Below, in pieces: positions 12,199 through 20,544 of a stretch of DNA of 30,786 bases. Each line of letters starts with the position of its first letter. Within the stretch, counting starts at the first letter, position 1. The DNA is from a virus. The position numbers were made by a program, and so were the translations under genes. The stretch spans positions 1-30,786 of IMG/VR virus record IMGVR_UViG_3300042475_005213; one strand, given 5' to 3'. Under the pieces are notes generated by a model. The model was given only the letters and a program-made list of their open reading frames with translations, made no database searches and was not told the origin of the DNA.

Positions 12199-13588
12199 AA
12201 TCACAGAGCAATTGTGGCAACGGGGCGAGATGAGTTTTTTGTTGCATGAAGCGCAACGAGAAGTTTATAATAAAATTTTAAAAAGCCATCAGCAACTGCA
12301 TCTATTCCTAGGCTCAAGACAGTTTGGAAAATCATTTCTCTCTCTTGCCTTGGGATTTCAACACGTCGCAAATCCAAACACTGTCAATAAACTTGTCAAA
12401 ATTGCAGCAGGCACGCTAAAAGCCACAAACGATATCGTGAATGACAACATGAAATTTTTTATTGACAGCGCACCGCGTGGGCACATTAGACCCACAAAAT
12501 CGGACAAGCGATTTAAAGTTGGCACGCAGGGAGAAATTCGACTTGGCATGATGGAACGTGCGCATGTGGATTCGTTGCGTGGGGGGAATGCTGGGCTTTA
12601 TATCTTAGAGGAAGCAGCGGCTGCGGTCTCCAGTGATGATTTTGAGTATGCATACAAAGCCGTTATCATTCCGCAATTGTTGCGCTCCGGGGGTAAAATT
12701 GTGATTATCACAACTCCCTCTAAAAATCCCGATCACTATGTGCACTCTGTCTTGCAACCACAATGTAAAAAACTCGGCACCCTTTACAAAGCCACAATTT
12801 ACGACAACCCACAACTCACCGCAGACCAAATTCAAAACGCTATCAATGCCTATGGCGGAGTTGATAGTCTTGATTTTCGCCGTGAGTATCTGTGCGAAAT
12901 TGTGCGCGATGGTCGCTCGCTAATTATCCCCGCATTTTCTGATGTCAAACATTTGACAAATGAGGGCTACGAGAGCGTGTTTACAGCCTGTTGTTGGATT
13001 GTTGGAGACACGGGTGGCATACGAGATAAGCACGTGTTGCAAGTGTGGGGTCACCGCATCACAGATTATAAAAAAATAATTTTAGAAGAAGTTGTCTTTG
13101 AATCTAATACAAATACGATTGTGCTTGGTGATACAATAAAATTGTTACAAACCAAATATCAAGTCAAGTCATATCATATATTCCTTGACTGCCACGGCCA
13201 AACTCAAGTTGACCTAGGGACACTGTGCAATGTTCACGTGACACTGCCGCCAAAAGTAGATAGAGACAATGCGATTATGGCTTTAAACTCGGCATTTTTT
13301 CAAGAGCAAATCGTCATTAACAATTCTTGCGAGTTTACGATTAAAAGTTTGCGCTCGTGTATGTTCAACAAGACACGCACAGATTTTGAACGTACAGAGG
13401 AATTAGGGCACGCTGACGCTGTGATGTGTGCGGTGTATGGCCTTAGGGTCGAAAAGTTTATTGAACGCCCTAAAATCATCACCAATGCCTCAAATTTTCA
13501 TCAGCTGAATCACAACACACCGCAGACGAATTTAGAAAAAGTGACAAAAGCTCTCAAGCCTTTTCACAAAAGTTTAATAAATTTTTAA
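12191..13588 (+). CDS. Terminase large subunit
   Basis: A 465-residue packaging motor. The ATPase half has Walker A LGSRQFGKSF (residues about 40-50), Walker B LYILEEAAA (around 136) and coupling motif IITTPS. The nuclease half has acidic residues in WIVGDTGG, HIFLDCHG and the closing ELGHADAVMCAVYG, the three sites of the RNase H-fold nuclease. The length is normal, and nothing suggests inactivation. It pumps DNA through the portal and cuts concatemers. Unlike most phages here, it is encoded on the strand opposite the portal, scaffold and capsid genes, about 14 kb from the portal. Its last 35 bp overlap a convergent gene. Confidence 0.93.
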   Translation: MDRITEQLWQRGEMSFLLHEAQREVYNKILKSHQQLHLFLGSRQFGKSFLSLALGFQHVANPNTVNKLVKIAAGTLKATNDIVNDNMKFFIDSAPRGHIRPTKSDKRFKVGTQGEIRLGMMERAHVDSLRGGNAGLYILEEAAAAVSSDDFEYAYKAVIIPQLLRSGGKIVIITTPSKNPDHYVHSVLQPQCKKLGTLYKATIYDNPQLTADQIQNAINAYGGVDSLDFRREYLCEIVRDGRSLIIPAFSDVKHLTNEGYESVFTACCWIVGDTGGIRDKHVLQVWGHRITDYKKIILEEVVFESNTNTIVLGDTIKLLQTKYQVKSYHIFLDCHGQTQVDLGTLCNVHVTLPPKVDRDNAIMALNSAFFQEQIVINNSCEFTIKSLRSCMFNKTRTDFERTEELGHADAVMCAVYGLRVEKFIERPKIITNASNFHQLNHNTPQTNLEKVTKALKPFHKSLINF

Positions 13589-13973
13589 CCACATCCTCTG
13601 TAAAAGAATCTAAAACAATTTGTGTAGCGTCTTTATCTGAAATTAATAAATTTTCTATTGTAGATTCAATTGTGTCTTTTTTCCAAAATTGAAACCATTT
13701 CTTTTTTTGAGTTTCAACTGATTTTTCAAGAACAAAATTTTTTAATATTGTTCTATCACCAATAACCCACACCATAAATTTAATGGAATAACCATTGACA
13801 CCATGGTAGCGAAAAAAACAGTTGGAGTATTTAAATTGGTCGTCACTGTCTTTTTCACGAAAAGAATTAGTAAAAATTTCAAACGACAAATTCACAAGTC
13901 GAGTTTTGATGTGTAAATTATTAATGGCAATACAAGGCGTTTCTAAAATCTTTATAAGCGACGTAGTATCCAT
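13554..13973 (-). CDS. Hypothetical protein, 139 aa, in a leftward two-gene cassette
   Basis: Mixed alpha/beta protein with an aromatic middle (FFRYHGVNGYSIKFMVWVIG), a basic tryptophan-rich patch (KKKWFQFWKK) and an acidic C-terminus (FTEDVVKNLLNFCEKA). Start codon overlaps the end of the 147-aa gene, so the two are coupled. Its 3' end overlaps the terminase gene by 35 bp in opposite orientation. No family recognised. Confidence 0.7.
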   Translation of the reverse strand: MDTTSLIKILETPCIAINNLHIKTRLVNLSFEIFTNSFREKDSDDQFKYSNCFFRYHGVNGYSIKFMVWVIGDRTILKNFVLEKSVETQKKKWFQFWKKDTIESTIENLLISDKDATQIVLDSFTEDVVKNLLNFCEKA

Positions 13974-14395
13974 GAGCCTAACACTTTCTTAGCTTGGTCT
14001 TCTTTTAAATATGGGTGTGCGGCAAGAATCGCAGCGACAACATGACCCGCTGGCATTCGTGCGTAATCTTGCAACCCAAAATCTTCAGGATGACTGTTAC
14101 GTAATAAATTATTAAATCTTCGCGTTTTATTTTCTTCAAGCCTGCGTCGTTTGTCTGCGCCCTCTTTTCGTAAACATTCTGAAATTGTCTTGAGAGACGG
14201 GCGAAACTCTGCATACGTGCTAATATCATTAAATACAATTTGCCAAATTTCTGAATCCGTTAATTCCGGGTTGTGCTGTTGTAATATTTTTTTAACTGTA
14301 GAATATTTTACAACTTTGCCATTTCTTCTTAATTGCCCGTGGCGCCATTGCACCCCAATATGTTGAAGAACCAATGCTGCATTAAATTTCGTCAT
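13952..14395 (-). CDS. Hypothetical basic protein, 147 aa, in a leftward two-gene cassette
   Basis: ATG with AAAGGA five bases upstream. The protein is basic and helical: VQWRHGQLRRNGKVVKYSTV, a segment KKILQQHNPELTDSEIWQIV, an Arg/Lys block (KRRRLEENKTRR), and a C-terminal part (GHVVAAILAAHPYLKEDQAK). The N-terminus could be a DNA-binding fold. The promoter must lie in the 39 bp shared with the divergent HNH gene or inside it. Unknown function; with its partner it looks like an inserted moron. Confidence 0.7.
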   Translation of the reverse strand: MTKFNAALVLQHIGVQWRHGQLRRNGKVVKYSTVKKILQQHNPELTDSEIWQIVFNDISTYAEFRPSLKTISECLRKEGADKRRRLEENKTRRFNNLLRNSHPEDFGLQDYARMPAGHVVAAILAAHPYLKEDQAKKVLGSWILRRL

Positions 14396-14440
14396 CTATA
14401 TCCTTTTGTTTTAAAATTACATATGTTAATATAGATGACG
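14390..14440. promoter_or_regulatory. 12-bp perfect inverted repeat across two divergent starts
   Basis: CGTCATCTATAT (14390-14401) and ATATAGATGACG (14429-14440), 27 bp between them. Each arm contains the start codon of one of the two divergent genes. It would suit a shared operator or an endonuclease site. Confidence 0.6.
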
Positions 14441-15052
14441 TTACAAAATAAATCAATAAGAGGGCGACGTGTGTTAAGTTATTATGATTTGACTCGACAA
14501 ATACACTATGATCCCAAAACCGGAATTTTTACCTGGAAAATAAATAAACACAAAATTAGAAAAGGCAGCAACGCGGTTTTTTTTGCGCCGTCTCGCGGCT
14601 ATTCTTTTGTGCGAATTGGTAAAAAAGATTATGCAGCTCATCGTCTTGCATGGTTTTATATGACTAAATTATGGCCGCACCAATTTATCAGTTTTCGCAA
14701 CAAAGACCCAAACGATTTGCGCTTTTTAAATCTCGTCCACTGCAATAAATATGAATTGCAAGCCCATAGAAAATCGTCACAGTATTTAGTTGGCGCAAGT
14801 TTTCGCAAAGAGAAAAAAACAAAACCTTGGAATGCTCGAATTTACTATAAAAGTAGAGCAATTTGTCTTGGCTATTTTGCAACAGAAAAAGAAGCACACA
14901 TAGCACATAAAAAAGCAAAAAAGGATATTGAAAGTGGAATTATCAACTTTGCTGAAAAAGTACCGAGTGAATGGCGAGACCTTTTATCACCACGCAGGAC
15001 GCTATGCGAATCAACCCGTGGAGAAAAGAAAACTTATTCAAGAAATCCTTGA
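14435..15052 (+). CDS. HNH-AP2 homing-type endonuclease, catalytic motif eroded
   Basis: A 205-residue protein. The HNH part is recognisable at residues about 65-110: YAAHRLAWFYMTKLWPHQFI, then SFRNKDPNDLRFLNLV. In active relatives the second block reads IDHINGN...DNRIENL. Here the Asp-His pair is Ser-Phe, so the metal/catalytic His is lost. The AP2 DNA-binding domain follows (VGASFRKEKKTKPWNARIYY, then AICLGYFATEKEAHIAH) and looks intact. The ATG at 14435 lacks a Shine-Dalgarno sequence. The last 125 bp overlap the helicase frame. Such genes are selfish elements that insert in replication genes; this copy may now only bind DNA. Confidence 0.8.
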   Translation: MTLQNKSIRGRRVLSYYDLTRQIHYDPKTGIFTWKINKHKIRKGSNAVFFAPSRGYSFVRIGKKDYAAHRLAWFYMTKLWPHQFISFRNKDPNDLRFLNLVHCNKYELQAHRKSSQYLVGASFRKEKKTKPWNARIYYKSRAICLGYFATEKEAHIAHKKAKKDIESGIINFAEKVPSEWRDLLSPRRTLCESTRGEKKTYSRNP

Positions 15053-16448
15053 CCTCGGCGCAGAGATTCATGAAGTTGAAAAAATTATTGAAGTCTTAAA
15101 AGAGAAATGCCGCGACCGTCAAAACTTTGTTGATCAATGTTTTGATGAGATGGATCAAGTTATACACTCGTTTCGTTATGTTATTGATAAATTCCAAATT
15201 GTTCTCAATAAAAATAATCCGGAACAGAAACTGATTTATTTAATTGATGGCACTCGAGCAAAACTTATTGCCTCATCGCTCCCAGGTACTGATGAGCTTG
15301 TGCGGTTGCTTGCCAATCTTTATCCCGAAGATATGGCGCTGTTGCATAAAGAAATTCAACAGCGGACGGAAAAAAAGAAACGGCATCATGTGACAATTGA
15401 AAGTTGCATCAAACTTTTAGTCAATTCAATTATCAACTCACTGTATACAAAAACTCCAATGATAATTGATTATGAAATCAAACCGCTCACACTCTCGACC
15501 AGCCAAGAATTCTCTGCGCATAAATTACAGTATGACTACATTGCACAACCACAACTGAATCCACATCTTAAAGAATTACTGGGACGCGTGACAGATAGTG
15601 ATAGATTGTGTGCGTTACTTTGGATTTGTTTTAATGGCCATAAATCGCCGTATGTTATTTATTTATACGGCGAGGGCGGCGAGGGGAAATCTTCATTTAC
15701 GGGAATGTTGCGGCGAAAAATTGGGAAAGATGTTGTCGCGAGCTTTGATAGCTCAAATCAATTTTCAAATTTTGGCATGTTCAATAAAGCCCTCATTGTT
15801 CTTTCTGAAAACAACAACCCACGAGTTTTGCAAAAAGCAGAAGTGAAACAATTAACCGGAGATAGTATTGTCAGCATTGAACAAAAAGGAAAAGATAGAT
15901 TCACAGGCACATTGTCCGGTTTGTTGATGATTGATTCAAACGTGCTCCCTGAAATTGACGGCGACTCCTACGAATTGCGCAGACTCCGGTTATTTAAATT
16001 TGAGCCGTTGAAAGCAACAGAATTTTATTCAAAAGAAATGTATGAGAATTACTTAGGCCAAAATTTTAACGACTTTATCAATTATTGTAGAATCTGTTAT
16101 GAAAAAATCGGGCAAAATTGGACAGTGTTACCAAGCCCCAACCAGCAAGCGCAATTTAAAAGTTTACAAGACAAAGCACAGCTTGTCATGAATCAAGAAT
16201 TGTGGGCAAAAATTATCCGCTCGGGTGATTTTGTTTTAGATCCAAATTCAGAAATTGATGAGTCTTTGTTTTATAAATCATTGCAAAGCATGACAAACTT
16301 AAAAGAATTTAAAAAGAATTATGGCCTGTCTAATTTCTTAAAATATTTAAAAAATGAACACAGCATTAAAGCCGAACATGGCCGCATTTATGGTTTAAAA
16401 GCATTGGATAAAAAAGGAGTCTATTATGACCCTTTTCAGACAAATTAA
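14928..16448 (+). CDS. SF3/D5-type replicative helicase
   Basis: A protein of up to 506 residues. Walker A is YLYGEGGEGKSSFTGM at residues about 245-260, the motif B region is ALIVLSENNNP, and the sensor/arginine region is LLMIDSNVLPEIDG then YELRRLRLFKFEP. These are the marks of D5-like superfamily 3 helicases, hexamers that unwind DNA at phage forks. A coiled N-terminal part (HEVEKIIEVLKEKCRDRQNF) precedes; no primase catalytic motif or zinc finger is visible. The start is unsure: TTG at 14928 has AAGGA only two bases away and lies inside the HNH gene, and TTG 14946 or GTG 15018 are alternatives. The C-terminus ends with a winged-helix-like tail. Confidence 0.82.
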   Translation: MKVELSTLLKKYRVNGETFYHHAGRYANQPVEKRKLIQEILDLGAEIHEVEKIIEVLKEKCRDRQNFVDQCFDEMDQVIHSFRYVIDKFQIVLNKNNPEQKLIYLIDGTRAKLIASSLPGTDELVRLLANLYPEDMALLHKEIQQRTEKKKRHHVTIESCIKLLVNSIINSLYTKTPMIIDYEIKPLTLSTSQEFSAHKLQYDYIAQPQLNPHLKELLGRVTDSDRLCALLWICFNGHKSPYVIYLYGEGGEGKSSFTGMLRRKIGKDVVASFDSSNQFSNFGMFNKALIVLSENNNPRVLQKAEVKQLTGDSIVSIEQKGKDRFTGTLSGLLMIDSNVLPEIDGDSYELRRLRLFKFEPLKATEFYSKEMYENYLGQNFNDFINYCRICYEKIGQNWTVLPSPNQQAQFKSLQDKAQLVMNQELWAKIIRSGDFVLDPNSEIDESLFYKSLQSMTNLKEFKKNYGLSNFLKYLKNEHSIKAEHGRIYGLKALDKKGVYYDPFQTN

Positions 16449-16457
16449 AGGTTAAGT

Positions 16458-16922
16458 ATGCCATTAATTACACCGGACGATTATTTAAAACGAAGAGATG
16501 TTATATATTATGAAGATTGGAATAAAAAACTTGAAAAAACAATGATGGCCACACTTGAAAAAATTAATAATTTTTTAAAGGAAATTCACATAAACGATGT
16601 GCAAGTGACAAGTGGCTGGAGACCCCAACAATTAAATGATAGCATCAAAAACGCAGCAGTTAAAAGTAAACACATCACATGTGAAGCTGTGGATTTGTTG
16701 GATATGAAACCCTTTTTATTAATGCATGCAATTTTAGAAAATTTAATCGCAGCAGAAATTCATGGCGTGTATTTTGAAGACTTTAGATATACGCCCACTT
16801 GGGTTCATATTCAAGTGACACCGCCAAAATCAGGACAGCGCATTTTTATCCCCTCATCCAATGAACCATTAGCCCCGCAAAAATTTAAAGGATTTGAATT
16901 TTATGACAGACAATTTATATAG
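16458..16922 (+). CDS. M15-family peptidase, probable endolysin
   Basis: A 154-residue protein with the M15 (VanY/L-Ala-D-Glu peptidase) pattern: VTSGWRPQQLND, SKHITCEAVDLLD giving the first zinc His and Asp, and WVHIQV giving the last His. All three ligands are present. A small single-domain enzyme of this type cuts the peptide of peptidoglycan. No signal peptide or cell-wall-binding domain, as expected for an endolysin of a phage of Gram-negative bacteria that needs a holin. Ribosome site AAAGG before the ATG. Its position inside the replication module rather than next to a holin is unusual. Confidence 0.78.
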   Translation: MPLITPDDYLKRRDVIYYEDWNKKLEKTMMATLEKINNFLKEIHINDVQVTSGWRPQQLNDSIKNAAVKSKHITCEAVDLLDMKPFLLMHAILENLIAAEIHGVYFEDFRYTPTWVHIQVTPPKSGQRIFIPSSNEPLAPQKFKGFEFYDRQFI

Positions 16923-17463
16923 AGTTGGCGATAAGTTTAAAATTATTGAAACGACAAATTCTGAATTTTTAATTGATGATATTTTTAGATTGCAACACAT
17001 ACGCCCAGGGCATTACCCCTACGTCTTTACAAAAAAATACGGGTCAACTGTTCACGAATTAGAAACAAATGAAAATCTCGTCAGCGTGTCAGGAATTAAA
17101 CTCTGCCCGTTTAAGAGAAATTTTTCTGATGGAATTAGTACAAAAGATGACTTGATTTTAAAAGGACACTACCGCGCAATCAGTCCTCATTTGTTGCATG
17201 ATATGGCGATGATTTTTAGACAAGGTATCGCAAAGCATGGTCTCGATTCTCACAGAAATATCACACCAAAACATGCGGGAGATATTTACGATGCGCTGAT
17301 GAGACACATTGAAAAAGTCAGGCTTGGTGAGTTTTTTGATTTAGAAAGTAAACAACCACATTTTGCACATGCTGCGTGCAATCTTTCTATTTTAATGAAT
17401 ATCAATGCGAAATATAATGCTGAAGATATTATTAAATCAATTAATGGGGAATTGCATGAATGA
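16903..17463 (+). CDS. MazZ-like dATP/dGTP pyrophosphohydrolase (DUF5664)
   Basis: The C-terminal two thirds match the DUF5664 pattern: GHYRAISPHLLHDMAMIFRQ with GIAKHGLD, then DALMRHIEKVRLGEFFD and SKQPHFAHAACNLSIL. The HxxD/E and His residues of the all-alpha NTP-pyrophosphohydrolase site are present. Known members hydrolyse dATP or dGTP, and in phages with 2-aminoadenine DNA they feed the modified nucleotide route. The first 80 residues form a separate beta-rich, SH3-like part (YRVGDKFKIIETTNSEF). I start at ATG 16903 (AAAGGA ten bases upstream); the TTG at 16894 is too close to it. The stop overlaps the DNA polymerase start. Likely nucleotide-pool management. Confidence 0.75.
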   Translation: MTDNLYRVGDKFKIIETTNSEFLIDDIFRLQHIRPGHYPYVFTKKYGSTVHELETNENLVSVSGIKLCPFKRNFSDGISTKDDLILKGHYRAISPHLLHDMAMIFRQGIAKHGLDSHRNITPKHAGDIYDALMRHIEKVRLGEFFDLESKQPHFAHAACNLSILMNINAKYNAEDIIKSINGELHE

Positions 17464-19390
17464 AGCAGTCCTCGACTTTGAATTCTTCGGTGCTAACAAT
17501 GAACACCCAACTTTAGTCTGTGCTGCTCTTGCGAATAAAACCTATTGGCTACTGGATAACTCTGATACAAAAGAATTGATAAATGATTTACAAAAAATAC
17601 AAAAACTAATCGTCTATTACGGCGTTGCTGAGTCTCGCTGTTTACTTGCGCTCGGTTGCAACCCGCTTGATTTTGAGTGGGTTGATTTGTACGCCGAGTT
17701 TAAAATGCTGCAAAACTCAAATTACCGTTATTTGTATGGTTCTTACATTGATCACACAGGGCTTAAAAAATTCTCAGAACCCCCAAAGTTTAGTCAACAG
17801 ATAAATCAAATAAATAGCGAAGAAGACCACGAAGAACTCTTTGAGCATAGCAAAGTACCCTCAAATTTAATTAATGCAGTCTTTAAGACAACGCAACACG
17901 TTTTAAGTTCTTCGCAAAAAAACACAATGCGAGAAATTATAATTTCAGGGGATGAAGACAATATCACAAACCATAAACACGAAATTATGAATTATTGCTT
18001 AAGTGATGTGTCGTTTCTTTATTCTGTGCGCAACAAAATAGAAGCAGAGTATCACAGGATGGGGTTGAGAAACTTTCATGATTCTATATTAAATCGTGGG
18101 TTGTATTCTGCGTGCATTGGAATCTGTGAGCAAACAGGATTGCCGATTAACAAACAATTACTTGATAAAATTATGGCAAAGACTCCTGAAATTATTAAAG
18201 ACGCACGCGATGCCGTAAACAGTTTATCGCCGTTTGCTATTTATTTGCAAGAAACCCCTGCGATAGAAAAACATTTTAAAAATGGTGCCATTAAAATTAT
18301 CAAAGGAAAACCTGAAAAAAGAGACAATAAAGCCATTCAAAAATTAATCGAAAGTTTTAATATTCCGTCGTGGCCAAAAACAGAAACTGGTTTTTATAAA
18401 ACAGATAAAGAAACAATCGAAAATTACCGCTCTATTCCAGTTATTGAAGAGATTTACAAATGCAACAAAACGGAATCATCTTTAAAATGGTTTAAAGATA
18501 AGAACTCTGATGGGTTTTTTTCTGCCTATGATTTTAAAAATGACGTTGTCAGACCCTTTTATGGAATTTACGGCACACAGACGGGACGTAATGCCGCAAA
18601 AGCAAAAACATACCCATTGGCGATGAGCTCATGGTTGCGTGCCATTATTCAACCAAAACCTGGGACTGTCATAGTTGCCGCAGACTTTAGTCAACAAGAA
18701 ATCGCGGTTGCTGCCTGGCTCTCTCAAGACCCAAACTTAATCAATGCCTATAATTCGGGCGATGTGTATCTAGAGTTTGCAAAACAAGCGGGCGCTGTGC
18801 CGTGGGATGCAACAAAGAAAACCCACGAGCGCGAGCGTGACTTGTTCAAGTCAACAAAATTAGGATTGCAATACGGAATGGGTGCAGAAAAGTTGCGCAT
18901 CAAATTGTCTTATGATTGCAAGCGAGAAGTCACTCAAGAAGAGACCTTAAAACTCATCACTGCGCATAAAACAGTCTATGCGCAATATTGGCATTGGGTT
19001 TATGACGTCAGCACTCGCTACAAGCAAAGAATGCCACTCATTACAAGTGATGGTTGGGTATTGTGGCCTGACAATCCCATCATGACAAGTGTCCGCAACT
19101 TTCTTGTACAAGCCCACAGTGCAAGCATCACGCGTCAGGCAGTTATTGAGGCGTATCAAGCACAACTTAACGTTGTGTCATCACTTCATGATGCCATTTA
19201 TATTATTTCAACAGATCCAATAAAAGATATCCCAAAATTAAGAGAAGTTATGCGGATAGCAACTGAAAAAATCTTGGGTAAAAACTGTATTGAAATCAGA
19301 ATTGATGATAAAATCATAAAGGAATCAGAAATATGGGTTGAAAAAAAGGGACAAGCAGACTGGCTTAAAATTTCACAGCATCTTTTATAG
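17456..19390 (+). CDS. Family A DNA polymerase with 3'-5' exonuclease domain
   Basis: A 644-residue replicative polymerase. Exonuclease: VLDFEFFG (motif I, DxE), VDLYAEF (motif II) and YCLSDVSFLY (motif III, YxxxD). Polymerase: motif A VAADFSQQEIAVAAWL, motif B RDLFKSTKLGLQYGMG, motif C SLHDAIYI. All key residues are there except that motif C reads HDA rather than HDE, a variant also known in other phage enzymes. No 5' nuclease domain. ATG at 17456 behind GGGGA is preferred over the in-frame start at 17405, which would add residues encoded within the upstream gene. Together with the helicase it forms the replication core. Confidence 0.93.
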   Translation: MNEAVLDFEFFGANNEHPTLVCAALANKTYWLLDNSDTKELINDLQKIQKLIVYYGVAESRCLLALGCNPLDFEWVDLYAEFKMLQNSNYRYLYGSYIDHTGLKKFSEPPKFSQQINQINSEEDHEELFEHSKVPSNLINAVFKTTQHVLSSSQKNTMREIIISGDEDNITNHKHEIMNYCLSDVSFLYSVRNKIEAEYHRMGLRNFHDSILNRGLYSACIGICEQTGLPINKQLLDKIMAKTPEIIKDARDAVNSLSPFAIYLQETPAIEKHFKNGAIKIIKGKPEKRDNKAIQKLIESFNIPSWPKTETGFYKTDKETIENYRSIPVIEEIYKCNKTESSLKWFKDKNSDGFFSAYDFKNDVVRPFYGIYGTQTGRNAAKAKTYPLAMSSWLRAIIQPKPGTVIVAADFSQQEIAVAAWLSQDPNLINAYNSGDVYLEFAKQAGAVPWDATKKTHERERDLFKSTKLGLQYGMGAEKLRIKLSYDCKREVTQEETLKLITAHKTVYAQYWHWVYDVSTRYKQRMPLITSDGWVLWPDNPIMTSVRNFLVQAHSASITRQAVIEAYQAQLNVVSSLHDAIYIISTDPIKDIPKLREVMRIATEKILGKNCIEIRIDDKIIKESEIWVEKKGQADWLKISQHLL

Positions 19391-19402
19391 AGAGGTCACT
19401 GT

Positions 19403-19756
19403 ATGCAAACAGAATTTGTCAAAACCGAAAGTAAAACCATTTTTAAAAAAGCCCCATCGCTGACTAATAAAACAGTGAATGGCGAATTGTTTAAAGTGAA
19501 CGAGTGCGTCAAAGGCACAATTTCAAACATTTTTGAAAATCAAGACGGCAAAATTATTTTTATCAAAACTGATAAAGGCGATGTTGGCGTTCCGTTGTAT
19601 ATGGGACTCAAGTTTTTCATGTATTACAAAAAATACAAATACGGCGAAACTGAAAAAGTCGGCAAAGAAAAAGGCGACCCAATAACAATTCATTATCTCG
19701 GCACCAAAACAAGCCCAAAATCAAACAGAGCGATGCACGACTTTTTCGTGGAGTGA
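19403..19756 (+). CDS. Small basic replication-module protein, 117 aa (possible ssDNA-binding)
   Basis: ATG behind GAGGTCACTGT. The middle has alternating strands (CVKGTISNIFENQDGKIIFI, KTDKGDVGVPLYMGLKFF) that could form an OB-like barrel, with Lys-rich ends. It sits between the polymerase and the RecE-like nuclease, where phages often encode a single-strand binding protein, and no other candidate is seen in the window. I do not recognise the family. It lacks an acidic C-terminal tail of the usual SSB type, ending AMHDFFVE. Confidence 0.5.
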   Translation: MQTEFVKTESKTIFKKAPSLTNKTVNGELFKVNECVKGTISNIFENQDGKIIFIKTDKGDVGVPLYMGLKFFMYYKKYKYGETEKVGKEKGDPITIHYLGTKTSPKSNRAMHDFFVE

Positions 19757-19758
19757 AC

Positions 19759-20544
19759 ATGCCAGATTCTGATTATTATCAAATTGACCGGCTTAGCTTT
19801 TCAAAACTCAAACATATTTTAAATTCGCCCCGAAAATTTTTACAGCAACAGCAAACACCATTTGCGGGTTCTGCTGCATCAAATTTGGGCAATGCGATTC
19901 ATTGTTGGCTACAAAACCAAAAAGAGCGCGTGAGTTTTCTGCCCGACTTGTCACAGATAAAAACAAAAGACGGGCGCGCGGCACGCAACCCACACGCAAC
20001 CACTGAGGGGAAACAGATAATTGAAAACTATAAAAAAACTCTGCCGCCGGATAACTTTATTATTCCTATCGATTCTCTCCCTATTCTAACTAACCTTGAA
20101 CAAAATTATTTACAGAATGCTGAAATTCAAGGCGTCATGCATCACGTCACAAATTTTGAGACGCCGTATTTTGCCAAAATTCAAGATTTGGCATTCAAAG
20201 GAAAAGTGGATGCAGAAAATCACAAATACATAATTGATTTTAAAACAACTTATAAAAACGCGTCAAAATTACATATCGCAAAGCACATCATATTTGATGA
20301 GTATTATCATATGCAACTTGCACTTTATGGTATGCTTAAAGCAAAAAATGAAAATAAAAAATTAGACGATTACGAGTATAAAATTATATTCTTTGAAACC
20401 GAGCCGCCCTATGATGTGAAGATGTATCATATCTCGCAAAATACCCTCTATGAGGGTTTACAATTACTCTATAAAGCCATTGATAAATACAAAAAACACA
20501 TTTTAGGAACAAATTATTTATTTGAATTGGGGGAAACAATTTGA
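19759..20544 (+). CDS. RecE-like PD-(D/E)XK exonuclease (DUF3799 type)
   Basis: A 261-residue nuclease. It begins YYQIDRLSFSKLKHILNSPR, the typical opening of the exodeoxyribonuclease VIII-like family. The catalytic core is FKGKVDAENHKYIIDFKTT, giving the acidic residue and the D-x-K pair, and YHMQLALYGMLKA is the following Q-x-x-x-Y helix. These enzymes resect double-stranded ends for recombination or process replication ends. ATG at 19759 with GGAG five bases upstream; the GTG at 19753 overlaps that site. No annealing protein of the Red-beta or Erf type is found beside it. Confidence 0.85.
   Translation: MPDSDYYQIDRLSFSKLKHILNSPRKFLQQQQTPFAGSAASNLGNAIHCWLQNQKERVSFLPDLSQIKTKDGRAARNPHATTEGKQIIENYKKTLPPDNFIIPIDSLPILTNLEQNYLQNAEIQGVMHHVTNFETPYFAKIQDLAFKGKVDAENHKYIIDFKTTYKNASKLHIAKHIIFDEYYHMQLALYGMLKAKNENKKLDDYEYKIIFFETEPPYDVKMYHISQNTLYEGLQLLYKAIDKYKKHILGTNYLFELGETI

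Noticed and set aside
17405-17455. Upstream start of the DNA polymerase
   Set aside because: The added residues lie wholly within the upstream gene and the ATG at 17456 follows GGGGA directly before the exonuclease motif.
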